This document shows positions 45,889-56,917 of a DNA stretch of 64,000 bases, piece by piece. Below the pieces are notes generated by a model. It saw only the letters and a list, made by a program, of their open reading frames with translations, had not been told where the DNA came from and did not search any database. Both the position numbers and the translations under genes were made by a program. Position 1 is the stretch's first letter. Every line of letters begins with the position of its first letter. The stretch comes from Maratus speciosus (lineage: Eukaryota > Arthropoda > Arachnida > Araneae > Salticidae). The stretch is taken from positions 446,140,619 to 446,204,618 of the forward strand of contig OZ010786.1 of NCBI GenBank assembly GCA_963932465.1, written 5' to 3'.

Positions 45889-46956
45889 CGCTCACCCGCA
45901 AGAAACGAGACGCATCTCGACAAAAGTAAATTTTACAAGAGAGTCCAAAGATGGTTTGAATGTTTTTACCAGTGACCCGAAGCTGAACAATTTTTGATGC
46001 TCCAGCTCCAGCTCCGCTCCTAGAGAAAATACTGTGGCTCCAGCTCCGGCTCCGGCTCCAACTTGGCTCCGACTTCGCGCTTTTGAGTTGCAGATTTTAA
46101 TTTACACGTTTAATTTTTTGCTCACAAATACTTTCTACCTTCATTAAAGATCTGACAAAATGCATTTTTCTTCTCATCAAACTTCAAATGCTTGTTCAGA
46201 AAGTATGACATCTTTTAGCATTTGCTTTTAAAATGGAAAGTTTGGTGGAATTTTAAACACAAAAATCTTAAATTTCTTCTACACTTTTCAAACAGCCAAA
46301 GTTGTACAACTACACATGTAAACAACAGGCGGCCATATTGGTTTTCGAATAGTGTTGTCACTTAGTTCAAGTAGAAAGTAGAAGTAAAGTAGTGTTACCA
46401 TGTTTTGAGAAGGTTTCCTTCTCTAATAATAATAATAAAAACCTAAAAAATGATGTAATTAAAATACTGAATAATGATGTAATTAAAATATTTTAAGCCT
46501 AGAAATTTAAACTTGAAAAAAAAAAAAAAAAAAAAGATTTCAAAGAATAAGGAGCCCTGAAGCTGGGGAAAATTTAGAGCCACAGCTCCGGCTCCAGCTC
46601 CAAGGAAAACACGGCTCCTGGCTCCAGCTCCATCTCCGGGTCCCTGGTTTTTACTGTAACATGAAATTATAGCACTTAACTCTGCATGAAGCAGTAACAA
46701 TGTGCATAAAAACTTAACATACTTAAGAATGAAGACATAGATGAGGTTTATAGGGTTGAGTAATTTTACAATCCCCCCCCACACACACACAATCCCACCC
46801 AGCAGCAATGGACACATAGTGTAATAAAGCGATTTTGCATATTACTACTCTTATGAAGCATTCACTGTAGCAAGACGCACCTATGACAGACCGATTAGTG
46901 GAATAAAACGGAAAATGAATTTTTGCGAGCTGTGTCACTCTTCTTGCGGGTGAGCG
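45889..46956. mobile_element. Unclassified element with CGCTCACCCGCAAGAA ends
   Basis: A perfect 16-bp TIR continues as an imperfect match for about 45 bp. The empty site in tandem unit B (near 50275) shows that it was inserted in TTTGATATATAAT-like sequence, with a possible 3-bp TAT duplication. Its interior is disrupted by the hAT element 45970-46646. No transposase frame. Confidence 0.7.
45970..46646. mobile_element. hAT-like MITE with CTCCAG-rich ends, nested
   Basis: The ends CAGTGACCCGAAGCTG and inverted CAGGGACCCGGAGATGG are flanked by the exact octamer GTTTTTAC (45962-45969, 46647-46654), the 8-bp duplication of hAT transposases. Subterminal regions are runs of GGCTCCAGCTCC-type units in opposite orientation at the two ends, probably many transposase binding sites. 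No coding sequence. Confidence 0.88.
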
Positions 46957-47730
46957 ATATAATCCTGGAAATTATAATTCATTAATCTAATAGTTTTCTT
47001 ACAATTTTTTTTTATATTTGTCACATAAATAACATAATATATGCAAAAATTATCATATTTATTTATTTTCTGTTGAATACTTAAAAAAAAAATATATATA
47101 TATGAATAGGTTTTGAAGTACTAGTTGGAAAGAAAACACTTATTTTTTGATACATTCATAAAATTATTCTGTTCTATTTTACGTATATCCGAGCATGAAA
47201 TTGTACAATTTCTAGCAAAATAGATATTATTAAAGGAACCGGCCTACACAAATTTCAAACGATGAGCTAAATTATATCATTTCAACAAAATATAATCTAC
47301 TTTGAAACAGGAAATGAAAAAGTCAAAGGACTAAAAAATCCTATCTAAACATTTTCTTTTCATGAAGCATTAAAATGCTTTTCTTGGAAAAGTACTCAAA
47401 TTCAGATTGGAGAAGCAGTAGGCCATAAATTTTATGCGAGAATGAATTTTGTGATCTTCTGAGGCAAAGAGTAAGAGTTATGGCGTGTACATATATAAAA
47501 TTATTTCTCAGGTTAATGTAATATCTGAAAAGTATAAAAAATAATAAGGAAATTAAAATTGCCTCAAGGGAAAATTCCTTATAGGTGTAGGAAGAAGAGA
47601 AAATTTCCGTCAAGAAGAAATATCATGTAGTTGGATTGTGCAATGAAACTAAAAAAGTAACTTTTGATTTTTTTCGGAAATTATTTTAAAATCTGTTTAC
47701 TCTCTTTGACGTTTTGATTATTTTGATTAA

Positions 47731-48258
47731 CCTCTTCAGTTCCGAAGCTAAAATAATAATACAAATGCTTATTCATTGATTTTTTTCCAAACAAAATGAC
47801 AGAAAAAATATATTGTCTGAAATTGATTCTTTAGGTGCTTAGTAATTTAAGTTCAAAAATATGGATCTAAAACTACAAAGCCCCTTAAAAACATCAATTT
47901 AATAACCATTAACCTAAATTGACGCAATAACTAATTTAAGAGCTTTAAACAAGTAAGTAATCTACAAACCCTCAAAATTTTTTATTGAAAAAGATTTAAG
48001 TTAAATACTTATGTAAATTTCTCATTTTGTTTGTCATGCTGTCTTTTTGCCATTTTTAAGCATTTTGCAAACGCAGATGAAAATAACACTTATTTTATGT
48101 GGGAATCAGCTTAGATGCTGCCATTTACTCGTTATCTTTAAACGCAAAAAATATTCAGCTATTAAGGAGTGATATGAAAATGTAAAAAAATCGGAAATTT
48201 TAGTTTTTATAAGGAAAAGAACAGAAGTCACCGTATGGGGACCAAGGGACCGAAGAGG
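47731..48258. mobile_element. TTAA-bounded MITE, family T1 copy 2
   Basis: It has the same ends and interior as 3755-4314 (CCTCTTCAGTTCCGAAGC; GGGACCGAAGAGG) and is flanked by TTAA at 47727-47730 and 48259-48262. It is inserted in tandem unit B at the TTAA that unit A keeps empty near 45783 (TTTTGATTAACTTTATTTG). Confidence 0.85.
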
Positions 48259-48262
48259 TTAA

Positions 48263-50181
48263 GGAAAAGAGGGATCTTCAAAATTATTTTTTTAATTATT
48301 TTAAAATTGGACTTTAAATACTATTTAAGAGCACACTATACACTGAAAAAAATGAAGTACTCAAAAATGAGTAAATCGGTGTACTCATATCGAATTGAGT
48401 ATGTTTGGATCAAAAACGATTCTGTGCTATCTGAATTTTGATACATCACATGTTATCAAAACCAAACGAAACGATAATTTTGTACTGTGTATTGGTTTAT
48501 TTCATTCATGACGGTTTAAAATATTCTCTTTAATCGGAAAACAAAGTAATATAACGTGGAAATCAGCGGTATAATATAACATTTTAATTATTTTGAAGGA
48601 ACTATATCCCGTGTCTCCTATATAACGCGTAAGGTTACATTGTGTCGTTGTTGTTGTTTATCACTGCTTCGTAAATTCGGTCTGGTCTGTGTGCTAAGTG
48701 AGATGGATTTGTTCGTAAAAACGTTAATTAGAAAATGGGATTAACAACATTTCGCCAACTACTTTGAAAGTAAGTGCTCCCTGTTAAATATTCAATGCCT
48801 TTTTTTCTTGTTTAAATCTAATCAGCTGTACCTTTTGTAAATATTAAATTATGCACAGTATTTTAAAATGATTTAAAAGTGTTTGGAAGCAATGCACATG
48901 TCATAAAAGTAATTGTTTAGCGTATCTTGATAATATTTTTGAAATTTTTTCTTTAGTAATAATTAAATGTTTCTTGTTAATAATTTTTAGCGGGAAATAA
49001 ATGTCTGAACATTTTTACTGTAATCTGTAGTAAAGTGTCTCGGAGGGGGAGGGACTTTGACAAGAATTTTTTTTTTCCCCATTTAACTTATTTTAGTTTT
49101 CAAAGTGTTTTATAAATTGTATGTCTTTTAGACCAGTATCTAATTTTGATTTCGCACACATTACTAATCGGCCATCTTAGACACCATCTTGTTTAACTTC
49201 ATATTTTTATAACAGAAACGTTGTTTTCAAACTCCTTTAAATTATTTTAAAATATTGTGCATAATATAATATTAGCATTGATGTAATATTTACTGAAAGT
49301 TCAGCTGATTGCATAAAATAAGGAAAAACTTTATTGAATATTTAACAGAGAGCAATTACGTTCAAGTTCATATTTGAATACATACATGGGATCAAAAATG
49401 AGAACATAAGCACTTCATATTTGAATACATACATTAGATTAAAAATGAGTACATAACGGTTCATATTTGAACACATCCATGGAATCAAAAATGAGTACAT
49501 GTGTTTCTCAATTTTGAGTACATTTGGATCGGAGCCATTTTGAGTAAGTGACGTATTTAAAAATGAGTACTTTTTACTCAATTTTGAGAACCCATTTTTT
49601 GCAGTGTATGAATTATGGCATATATTTATCACACAACATATTAAATAAAAAAAATGTGGTAAAAGGAATTTTCCGAATTATTTTAAGCGTTATGAAGAAC
49701 TTTTTTAAATGTTGCATGCGTATTCCATATCAATTAAATTCCTGAATATTTTTTATGCCAGATTGGTTTACATATACAAATAAAACTGAGCATAATTTTT
49801 TAAACTAAATGTAATTTGAAAAGGTAGAGCTACTTGACTGCATAAATATGACGCAAAAATGCTGAACATTTCCTAAATTTAGAAAATATTTTTTTTTCTT
49901 AATTTAGGAATATATAAAATTTGATGCACAGTTTTATTTGTATATGTAAACCAAACTGGCATAAAAATATTGGGGATATTATTTGATATGGAATGCGCAT
50001 GGGGCAGTTTGAAAAGTTCTTCTTAACGCTTAAAATATTCAGGAAAGTGCCGTATTTTTCTGATTTTTTAATAAAATCTTGTGTGATAAGTTTATGCCAT
50101 AATTTACATAGTATAAACTTGAATAGTATTTAAAGTGCAATTTAAAAAAATGAAAAATGAGTTTGAAGGTTCCTTGTCTCA
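48263..50181. mobile_element. TTAA-bounded foldback element, family T6, directly adjacent to T1 copy 2
   Basis: Once the nested element 48341-49606 is removed, the left arm (48263-48340 plus 49607-49836) is the inverse of about 49900-50181; shared words include ACTTTAAATACTATT, TTATGGCATA, TTATCACACAA, TTTTAAGCGTTA(A/T)GAAGAAC and TGGTTTACATATACAAATAA. TTAA lies on both sides (48259-48262, 50182-50185), the left one shared with its neighbour. Confidence 0.8.
48341..49606. mobile_element. TA-bounded element with CACTG(A/C)AAAAAATG ends, nested in T6
   Basis: The TIR CACTGAAAAAAATGAAGTAC and inverted CACTGCAAAAAATGGGTTCT are flanked by TA (48339-48340, 49607-49608). Inside each end, short ACTCAAAAATGAGTA palindromes repeat. 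The right half has three tandem units of about 62 bp with TTCATATTTGAA(T/C)ACAT (49366-49510). Mariner-type MITE; no transposase. Confidence 0.8.
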
Positions 50182-50284
50182 TTAACTTCATTTGTAGTGT
50201 ATTTCGAAGTACACGCTTTTCATATAATGGGTTAATTGGGAAAAACTTTTTAAACTGGTGAAAAAGAACCTTTGATATATAATA

Positions 50285-51067
50285 CAGTGAAATACGTTTA
50301 ACACGAAACTCAAGGGACCGAAAAAATGTTTCGTGTTAAAAGATTCGTAAAAAAAAAAAAAAAACTCACAAATATTTTTGACGTTTTCAAATTTTATGTC
50401 GATTTCCTGTTAAACTACTAGTAAGTTGCATCCATTAGGATAAAAAACAAGTAAAAAAAAAATAGTTTTTTTTGGAGGGGGTGGAAATTAGATATCTTTT
50501 TTTTAAGTGTATTTTTTAGCATTCTGAGATCTAGCTTGTTTGAACCAAATAAGCAAAGCTGCTCCAAATCTTCCTTCTTAGCAGTTCTCATGCGTTTTCT
50601 CTCTGGCTTAAACATATTGCGCTCAAATATTAACTTAATGGGATCCCTGTTTTTTATTATTGTTGATAAAGTAGAATTGGCAATGCCAAATTCTTTGCAG
50701 ATTTCTGTTTTCGTACTTCTTTTCCATCAACTGCATTAAGCAGTCTGATCTTCATTTGAAGCGAAATAGCAGTTTGCATTCGCACCAATTTCTTAGCAAG
50801 TGCGCTCATAAAACATAAGCTAATTTACAAAAAACACGAAATTCACTGATTTTCACACAAAATTCAGTATTTTTAACACAAAATTTAACAATTTCAACTC
50901 AAACTAACTAGATCGAAAGCGAATTTTTTTCGTGTTAAACGATTTTCGTTTCGTGTTAAAAGAAACAAATTGCATTAAATTGCATAGTATACTGTCCGGA
51001 CAGCCATTTCATTTCGTGTTAACCAATTTTTCACGTTAAGCGTTTTCATGTTAAACGCATTTCACTG
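50285..51067 (-). mobile_element. Pogo/Tigger element, internally deleted, N-terminal stub kept
   Basis: TIR CAGTGAAATACGTTTAACAC and inverted CAGTGAAATGCGTTTAACAT are flanked by TA, with multiple TTTCGTGTTAAA motifs inside both ends. It is inserted in tandem unit B. The 783 bp keep only the DNA-binding start of the transposase (minus strand, 50420-50807). Confidence 0.85.
50420..50807 (-). pseudogene. Tigger transposase N-terminal stub
   Basis: On the minus strand the frame from an ATG at 50807 reads MSALAKKLVRMQTAISLQMK and IRLLNAVDGK, the beginning of a psq-type helix-turn-helix. After frameshifts it continues with a block like FGIANSTLSTII and then KPERKRMRTAKKEDLEQ, the linker leading into the CENP-B-type domain, before being cut off. 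The DDE_1 catalytic core is missing altogether. Such stubs keep the TIR-binding region and, if expressed, could only act as competitors; the frameshifts make even this unlikely. Confidence 0.65.
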
Positions 51068-51310
51068 TACGTAAAAGTATAAATTATTAATCTAAAAGTT
51101 TTCTTATATATGTATTTTATATTTGCCACATAAATTACATAATATATGCAAAAAATAACATTTATTAATTTTATTTTTCTTTTGCATACTTTCAAAAAAT
51201 ATGAATAGATTTTGAAGTAGTTTGAAAGAAAATGCTTATTTTTTGATACATTCGTAAAATTATTCTATTCTATTTTACGTATACCTGGGCTTGAAAATTT
51301 TCAAATTTTA

Positions 51311-52250
51311 CACTGTAAAAAAAGACAAATGTTTCTTATTTACGAAAATGTACAATAATCATACGAACGAAAATATACAATAACCTCTTCCGAATCATTC
51401 AAGATTCCGAAAAGCGTTCCTTTATCTTTAGAAACCTTACAAAGCAATTTATTTTCGAAATTTAAACAAGAATTCATGAAAATAAATTTTTATTGGAAGC
51501 CCGTAATTTTCGGAAACGTTTTCGAGTAGCTTTTACAATGCATTAATCAGTTATCGCTACCCGAAAAACCAGTTTTTCGGAAGCTATCTATTCTCAAGTA
51601 AATATTTTCATGTTGAGCAAACATGTTTAACAGACAAACATAGAGAATTAACAACATTAACATTAACATAATTTTGTTACAATTGCATGTACAAATTCAG
51701 TTATGCAGCTGAAAATGTTCACTTGAGAATTGGCAGCATCCGAAAAGCAAACTTTCTGCGTCGAAATAACTGATTAATGAATTGTAAAAGCTACTCGAAA
51801 ACGTTTCCGAAAATTACGGGCAGCTAATAAAAAAATATTTTCAAAATTCTTTTTTAATTTTCGAAAATAAATTGTTTTCTGATGTATCTAAATATAACGG
51901 AACGCTTTTTGGAATCTTGGGTGACTCGGAAGAGGTTATTGTATATTTTCGTTCGTGACTATAGTACATTTCCATAGATTAAGAAAAAAATTTCTTTTTT
52001 TACACTGTAAAAAAACGGGCTAAAATACGGAAATACTACTGTCAATCTAGACGCCAGTGCTATTTCCGTATTTTAACGGAACTTTTCCCCGGTAAATTAC
52101 AGAAAAATGTCCGTTAAATTAAAAAAAAAACGGAAATTTTTCTGTAATTTACAGGGAAAAAGGTTCCGTTAAAATACGGAATTACTACTGGCGTCTAGAG
52201 TGCCAGTAGTATTTTCGTATTTTAGTCCGGTTTTTTTTACAGTCACAGTG
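51311..52250. mobile_element. Palindromic MITE with CACTGTAAAAAAAG ends, interrupted at its right end
   Basis: The left arm 51311-51640 and right arm 51700-52000 are complementary (CCTCTTCCGAATCATTCAAG against CTTGGGTGACTCGGAAGAGG). The right terminus is displaced to CACAGTG at 52244-52250 by the nested MITE 52003-52243. It is inserted after TA in the tandem unit. Confidence 0.7.
52003..52243. mobile_element. Near-perfect hairpin MITE, 241 bp, nested in a relative
   Basis: It starts CACTGTAAAAAAACGGGCTA and ends in its complement ...CCGGTTTTTTTTACAGT. The two arms (TACGGAAATACTACTG, GGCGTCTAGA, CCGTTAAAATACGG) pair along almost their whole length. Preceded by TA. The first nine terminal bases equal those of the MITE it has entered, and a possible one-ended relative begins at 24542. 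Confidence 0.85.
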
Positions 52251-52724
52251 AAACAAAATAGGTATTATCAAAGAAACAGGTCTACACAAATTTCAATCGA
52301 TTAGCTAAACTGTATCATTTCAACAAAATCGTTACTCGAATTTAAGAGATAATGAAAAACTCAAAAGATTAAGAAAATCTCTTTGACCATTTTTTTCAAT
52401 TATAATAAAAATGCCTTTTTTGGGAAAGATACTTAAGGTCAGGAAGTATTAGGCCATAAATTGTATGCAAAAGTTGAAATCTTACGAGAAATTGAAATGC
52501 ATTTATGAATGAGAAATTTCCAGTTGATTTTGCAATGATTTTGCAATGTTAATGCACATAATTGAAAGTTAATACGTTTTTTTGATATTCTGGGGCAAGG
52601 AATAAGGTCGTTGTCTTGAAAATATTGGAATGAATTTTCTACATCTACAGTTGAATATGTGAAAAACGCCTTAAAAAATGCTGAGAAACAAAATTATTTG
52701 TTCACTAACAAAGATTCCCAACAC

Positions 52725-52727
<3 letters not shown>

Positions 52728-52769
<42 letters not shown>
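52728..52769. repeat. A homopolymer
   Basis: More than 40 consecutive A after ACTGTAAA; length uncertain. It gives a poly-lysine run in a meaningless frame. Confidence 0.85.
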
Positions 52770-52772
<3 letters not shown>

Positions 52773-52919
52773 AATGATTTTAGAACAAAAATTACTTGTA
52801 AAAATTGCATTATAAAATCGAGGAATTATTTTGATCTCTCTTTATGCTGCATCGTTTAAGTTTATATCTATTAATTTCTTTTCCAGAATTTTTGTACGTG
52901 TGTTACATACTTTATTTTT

Positions 52920-53447
52920 ATTTTTTTTCCTAACTGCTGACCAGGCTCCTACCTACGGGCTATAACCCAGTGTTACGGATTTGAGTGCCTGGAAACGGAA
53001 CAAAATCGCCTAATCTCTGCGTGACGGTAGTCTGCTGGAAAAGCAATTATGCTTTTTTTTTTTTTTGGTAGCTCTGTTTTGCTTTGTTTTGGTTATATGC
53101 TGGCCGATTACTTAAAGTGAACTTACTTGTTTAATTTCATGCTGCATCGTGCACATATACATCATTGCCGAGCACACAAAGAACGACTCTCCCTACTCTA
53201 GTTGGTCGCGTAATTTAGAACCTTGATCAGGTGACGAGACCTTCACCTGACTAGGCACCTCCAGGGGTATACTTCACTAGGAACTTGTAGAACTTTGCAC
53301 TCACAAAGGATTTTACATGCACCAAGTTCTATTAGCGCACATGGCTACGTATGTGATATACTAGACTGGGACAGGGAACGTATGTCATTAGCGCCATAAG
53401 TGATACGGTGCAGAATACTCCGGTTGCGGCATTGACTGAAGTTGTAA
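52920..53447. other. GC-richer interval, possible solo LTR
   Basis: This segment is less AT-rich than its surroundings. TGTTACGGATTTGAGTG at 52971 resembles starts of some Gypsy LTRs, but no matching CA end or target duplication was found, and the right side is cut by the Helitron start at 53448. No coding sequence recognised. Confidence 0.25.
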
Positions 53448-54602
53448 TCTATACTAACATAATAAAGAGAGAACTCCCGAATGACATGCAGATTGACTGA
53501 CTTACCGACTGACGGACTCATCAACGCCGAGTTGAAAAGAATAAAGTAATGATCACGAAATGTCAATGGTAGATTACTTTTATGACATAGTCAAGCAATG
53601 AGGAAGGATTTTTGAAAATATACCCCTTAAGGTTGTTAATAGAGGGGCGAATGTTTTAGGTCATTTCTCCATATCTCAGTAGCAGTTTTAAGCAAGAGAG
53701 TAATATTCAGCATAACAAATCTACTAAAACAATAGTCAATCTCGTATTTCAGCAATTTTAGAAATTCAAACTCAAAGGAGCTTAAATAAGGGATGGAGAA
53801 TCGTAAGTCATTTCGCCATATCTCAACTGCTGTTTTAGGTTATTTTCGGAAATGAATAATATTGAAAACCGAAGTAGAAACTCTATGTGAGATATCTCCA
53901 GTTCTGCTTTCTGCTAAAAAAAAAAATAAATAAATAACGCTGTCACCGCCGTCGCCGTCCGTTTTGAATTTTTTTGTAATAAGAGGTCTTTCTTCGTTAA
54001 TATTAAGAAAAATATTGCATACAAAAATACGAAAATCGGTGATATTATAGAGAAATGTTTTGCAGACAGTTTTCAAATCGAAGAATTATTTTAATATTTA
54101 ATGTTGAAGTTGGCCAAAATCGTTCCATTAAACAAGTTTTATAGGAGCAAAAACTATACATAGGAATTTAATCATATTTAGATTATTTCGTACATTATAA
54201 GTTCCCGGTGTGCAGACTGCATTTATTTTTTTTAATTTGACTCATTTCTTGAGGTTTTATTTCTATTTTAAATTCAAATTTTCAGTATTTCGAGAGATAT
54301 TTTTTACAACTTATAGAAAGGGGTATTATTTTAAATTGTTGCCAAATTTAAAAACAGCGCAGAGAATAATATTTGCTTCAAATTAAAAATTTATTTACAC
54401 GTGACTATTATACACAGAAAAAAAACTTTCAAATAAAAATTAAATGATTACGTATTAAAAGCAGGAAAATATTGATAATTAAAAGTTGATAATTACATTA
54501 TTAATAAAAAGTGCCATATCATAATATTGCTAAACAGTTTAAATTTAAAAATATACTTGAACGAGATATTTATTTCATATTTTGAGATAATATTTTAAAA
54601 CT

Positions 54603-54633
<31 letters not shown>

Positions 54634-55192
54634 ATATTGCGCTATCGTATCAATGAAACGCATCTCATTGGTTATTGAACAGCATTTAATGCATCTCCAT
54701 ACCTATAAGGGGAGTTACCATAGGAGGGGGGGACTCTCTTCAGTCGCCAAATGCCGCCAAGGTTGTCGCCAACTTGGCGATATCTCTAATATTTCCATAT
54801 TATTCCAAATTCCCATAGACTTCCATTGTAAACCAATAGGGTTTACTTCCTTACAGAAAATCAACATGTTGAGATATTTTAAACCAATGCAGATAATAAA
54901 CCAATATAGGATACATTGGATAATAAACCAATGCAGCGAATACAAGAGTCGCATTGCTCTGGTGTTGAGAATTCGAAGACAGCGCAAATAAGCAAATAAT
55001 ATTTCCTTTCTAACACCAAAAGTATTTTCACGAGAATATTAAAAAGGGAAAGAAAACTTAGGTGAAAATTACGTCAGATTTAAAACATTTAAGCTATACA
55101 TTTTAAAGCCGATCAAATTAGCGTGCTTTTAGAGTTTGTGGTGTCTGAATGGGGGTTGGCGAGCGTAGCTCGTAGGGGGCAGAGCCCCCTAG
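53448..55192 (+). mobile_element. Non-autonomous Helitron
   Basis: The left end TCTATACTAACATAATAAAG follows an A. The right end is a perfect GGGGGC-AGA-GCCCCC hairpin ending in CTAG before a T (55175-55192), preceded by a smaller GAGCGTAGCTC stem. TC start, hairpin, CTAG and A/T target without duplication are the Helitron hallmarks. The 1.74 kb interior has two related blocks with ATATCTCA(G/A)(T/C) and GCTGTTTTA text (53620-53850), a TCTA microsatellite (54605-54626) and no Rep/helicase coding, so it depends on another copy. Confidence 0.85.
54605..54640. repeat. TCTA/TA microsatellite inside the Helitron
   Basis: Five or more CTAT units followed by TA units. Confidence 0.85.
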
Positions 55193-56136
55193 TTTTGTTA
55201 AAAATAATAAAATGTGAACCTGACACCAATTATTATTAGGTATTGAGCATGAAACAACAGAAATAGGATATTTAAAATTACTTTTTTAAAATATAACACC
55301 GTATGATGCGCATTTTTTAATCCGAAAAACAAACATTGAAGTATATTCAAATCGTTTTTGTTTCATACCTGTTTTTTTGTAGGGTTTGGCACGTCATGGT
55401 CACGTAAAATATGTTTAAAAAATGGCAAGTGGATGTTAAAAGGTTTGCCACCCCTATATTAGAAGAATTAAAATAATGCCTTTAAATTGTTCAAAAAATA
55501 AAAAGAAACAAACATTTAATTTTAAAAAACATTTCTCGAACACATATTTCCTTGCTATAATAGTTTCTTTAGTTTTAATCCATTAGAGTAGTCAGCAGTC
55601 AAGAAATATAAAAACTAGTATTTCCTAATAGAAATATTTGCCTAAATTAATTGATTATATCTGCAGTTAAAAAAAGCGAATATTGCTTTTCACAATTAGC
55701 TGTGTTTGCTGAATACCGTGTATGTGGTTTACTATTTATTACCGAATAATTTATCTTTCTGATATTTTAATTACACAGCTCATAGGTATAACATGTAAAT
55801 AATATTGAATAATATTTAAATATATGGTAACTTGAGATGATAAATTGGTGAATTAATTAATTAGATTTTTAAACCATTTTGGGGAAAAGGTCTGCTTGTC
55901 TGCTGCAATGCGAAATAGAACCAATTGGGAATAAAACTCGCTAATACAACTAACAGTGCTGCTTTGACAGTTAGAAAACAACACACGGAGCTCTCGTTCG
56001 ACGTGCGTACAATATCCAAAGAAGTAGTATTCAAATTCTCTGAGCGTTGACCATGCCATCTACATAAAATGTAGTATAATAATAAAAAAATGTATAGTGT
56101 TATTACGTTTTATATTACATTTCTATAATCTAAAGA
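55193..56136. other. AT-rich interval without gene
   Basis: No TIR pair, coding domain or repeat partner was found. A short minus-strand frame at 55853-56059 has no recognisable features. Confidence 0.35.
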
Positions 56137-56917
56137 ATAGGTCTTCAACCTTTCATGTTTGAGGGCCACATTTGGGCCATTCCACGAGAAACTAACTAAT
56201 GTCCCGCAAGTAACGCTAACATAAATACCTATATTTATTAATTTATAAGTTGTTAAAATATAAATAATACATTATAATTAACAAATAAAAACTATATTTT
56301 CATACTTGCTTAGCTGTTTCAATTTGAAGATACAATAGCATTGTTAAAACAGCAGTAATATGTAGAAAAGCTGCTCCACAAGTGATTATGGAATAGCCCT
56401 TTAATAGATTTAAAAATCTCCACATTTTAAATCCCAGACCTTAGTAAGCTGCCCGTCTTTAATAATAAATAAATAATAAAAAATAATAGCTATCAAAAAA
56501 TCTCTAGATTTTAAATCCTAGACCTAAATAAATGCCCGTTTTAGAGCCATTCCATAAAAAAAACTGAGAAAATGTCCTGCGCACGACACTTACATAAATA
56601 CCTATATCTATTGACTTGTTTAACACCATAAGGATCGCTAAATATTTGGAAAAAACATAAAAAGTACCTATTTTTTTATTACAAAAATTGAATAATTTTA
56701 AGCTTTCTAAATAAAATGTGTAATTAGTTTTTTTTAAGAGGAAAAATAAAGATGTTATAGAAGAAATTCACATTTGTAGAAAAGCCATCATGCGAGAACT
56801 CTGTGTCTTAATGTTTTTTTTTTTTTTTTTTACACCATACAAATTAATGCGAATAAGACCTTTATTTTTCACATCTTAGATCTCTATTTATCATCATCAT
56901 ACAAATTTTTACAAATA

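Larger units (their letters stand above)
45280..52620. repeat. Three-copy tandem repeat (unit about 860 bp) broken up by nested transposons
   Basis: The landmark ACTTTGAAGCAGGAAATG occurs at 45364, ACTTTGAAACAGG at 47299 and the diverged ACTCGAATTTAAGAG at 52334. Subtracting the identified insertions leaves about 867 bp between the first two and about 853 bp between the second two. Other landmarks confirm collinearity: GTACACGCTTTTCATAT at 45813 and 50211, ACATAATATATGCAAAAA at 47033 and 51138, and GTCTACACAAATTTCAA-type text at 47243 and 52281. Frames in the units (45406-45678, 47341-47613) match each other only because of the duplication. Confidence 0.8.

Noticed and set aside
46443..46817. 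124-residue minus-strand frame with GAGARSRVFLGAGAGA run
   Set aside because: The GA-rich run is the CTCC-rich subterminal array of the hAT MITE read in one frame.
52971..53447. Possible Gypsy solo LTR starting TGTTACGG
   Set aside because: No TG...CA closure and no target duplication found.
54653..54991. 112-residue frame inside the Helitron
   Set aside because: No Rep or helicase motif and no known domain; an overlapping frame of similar size exists on the other strand.
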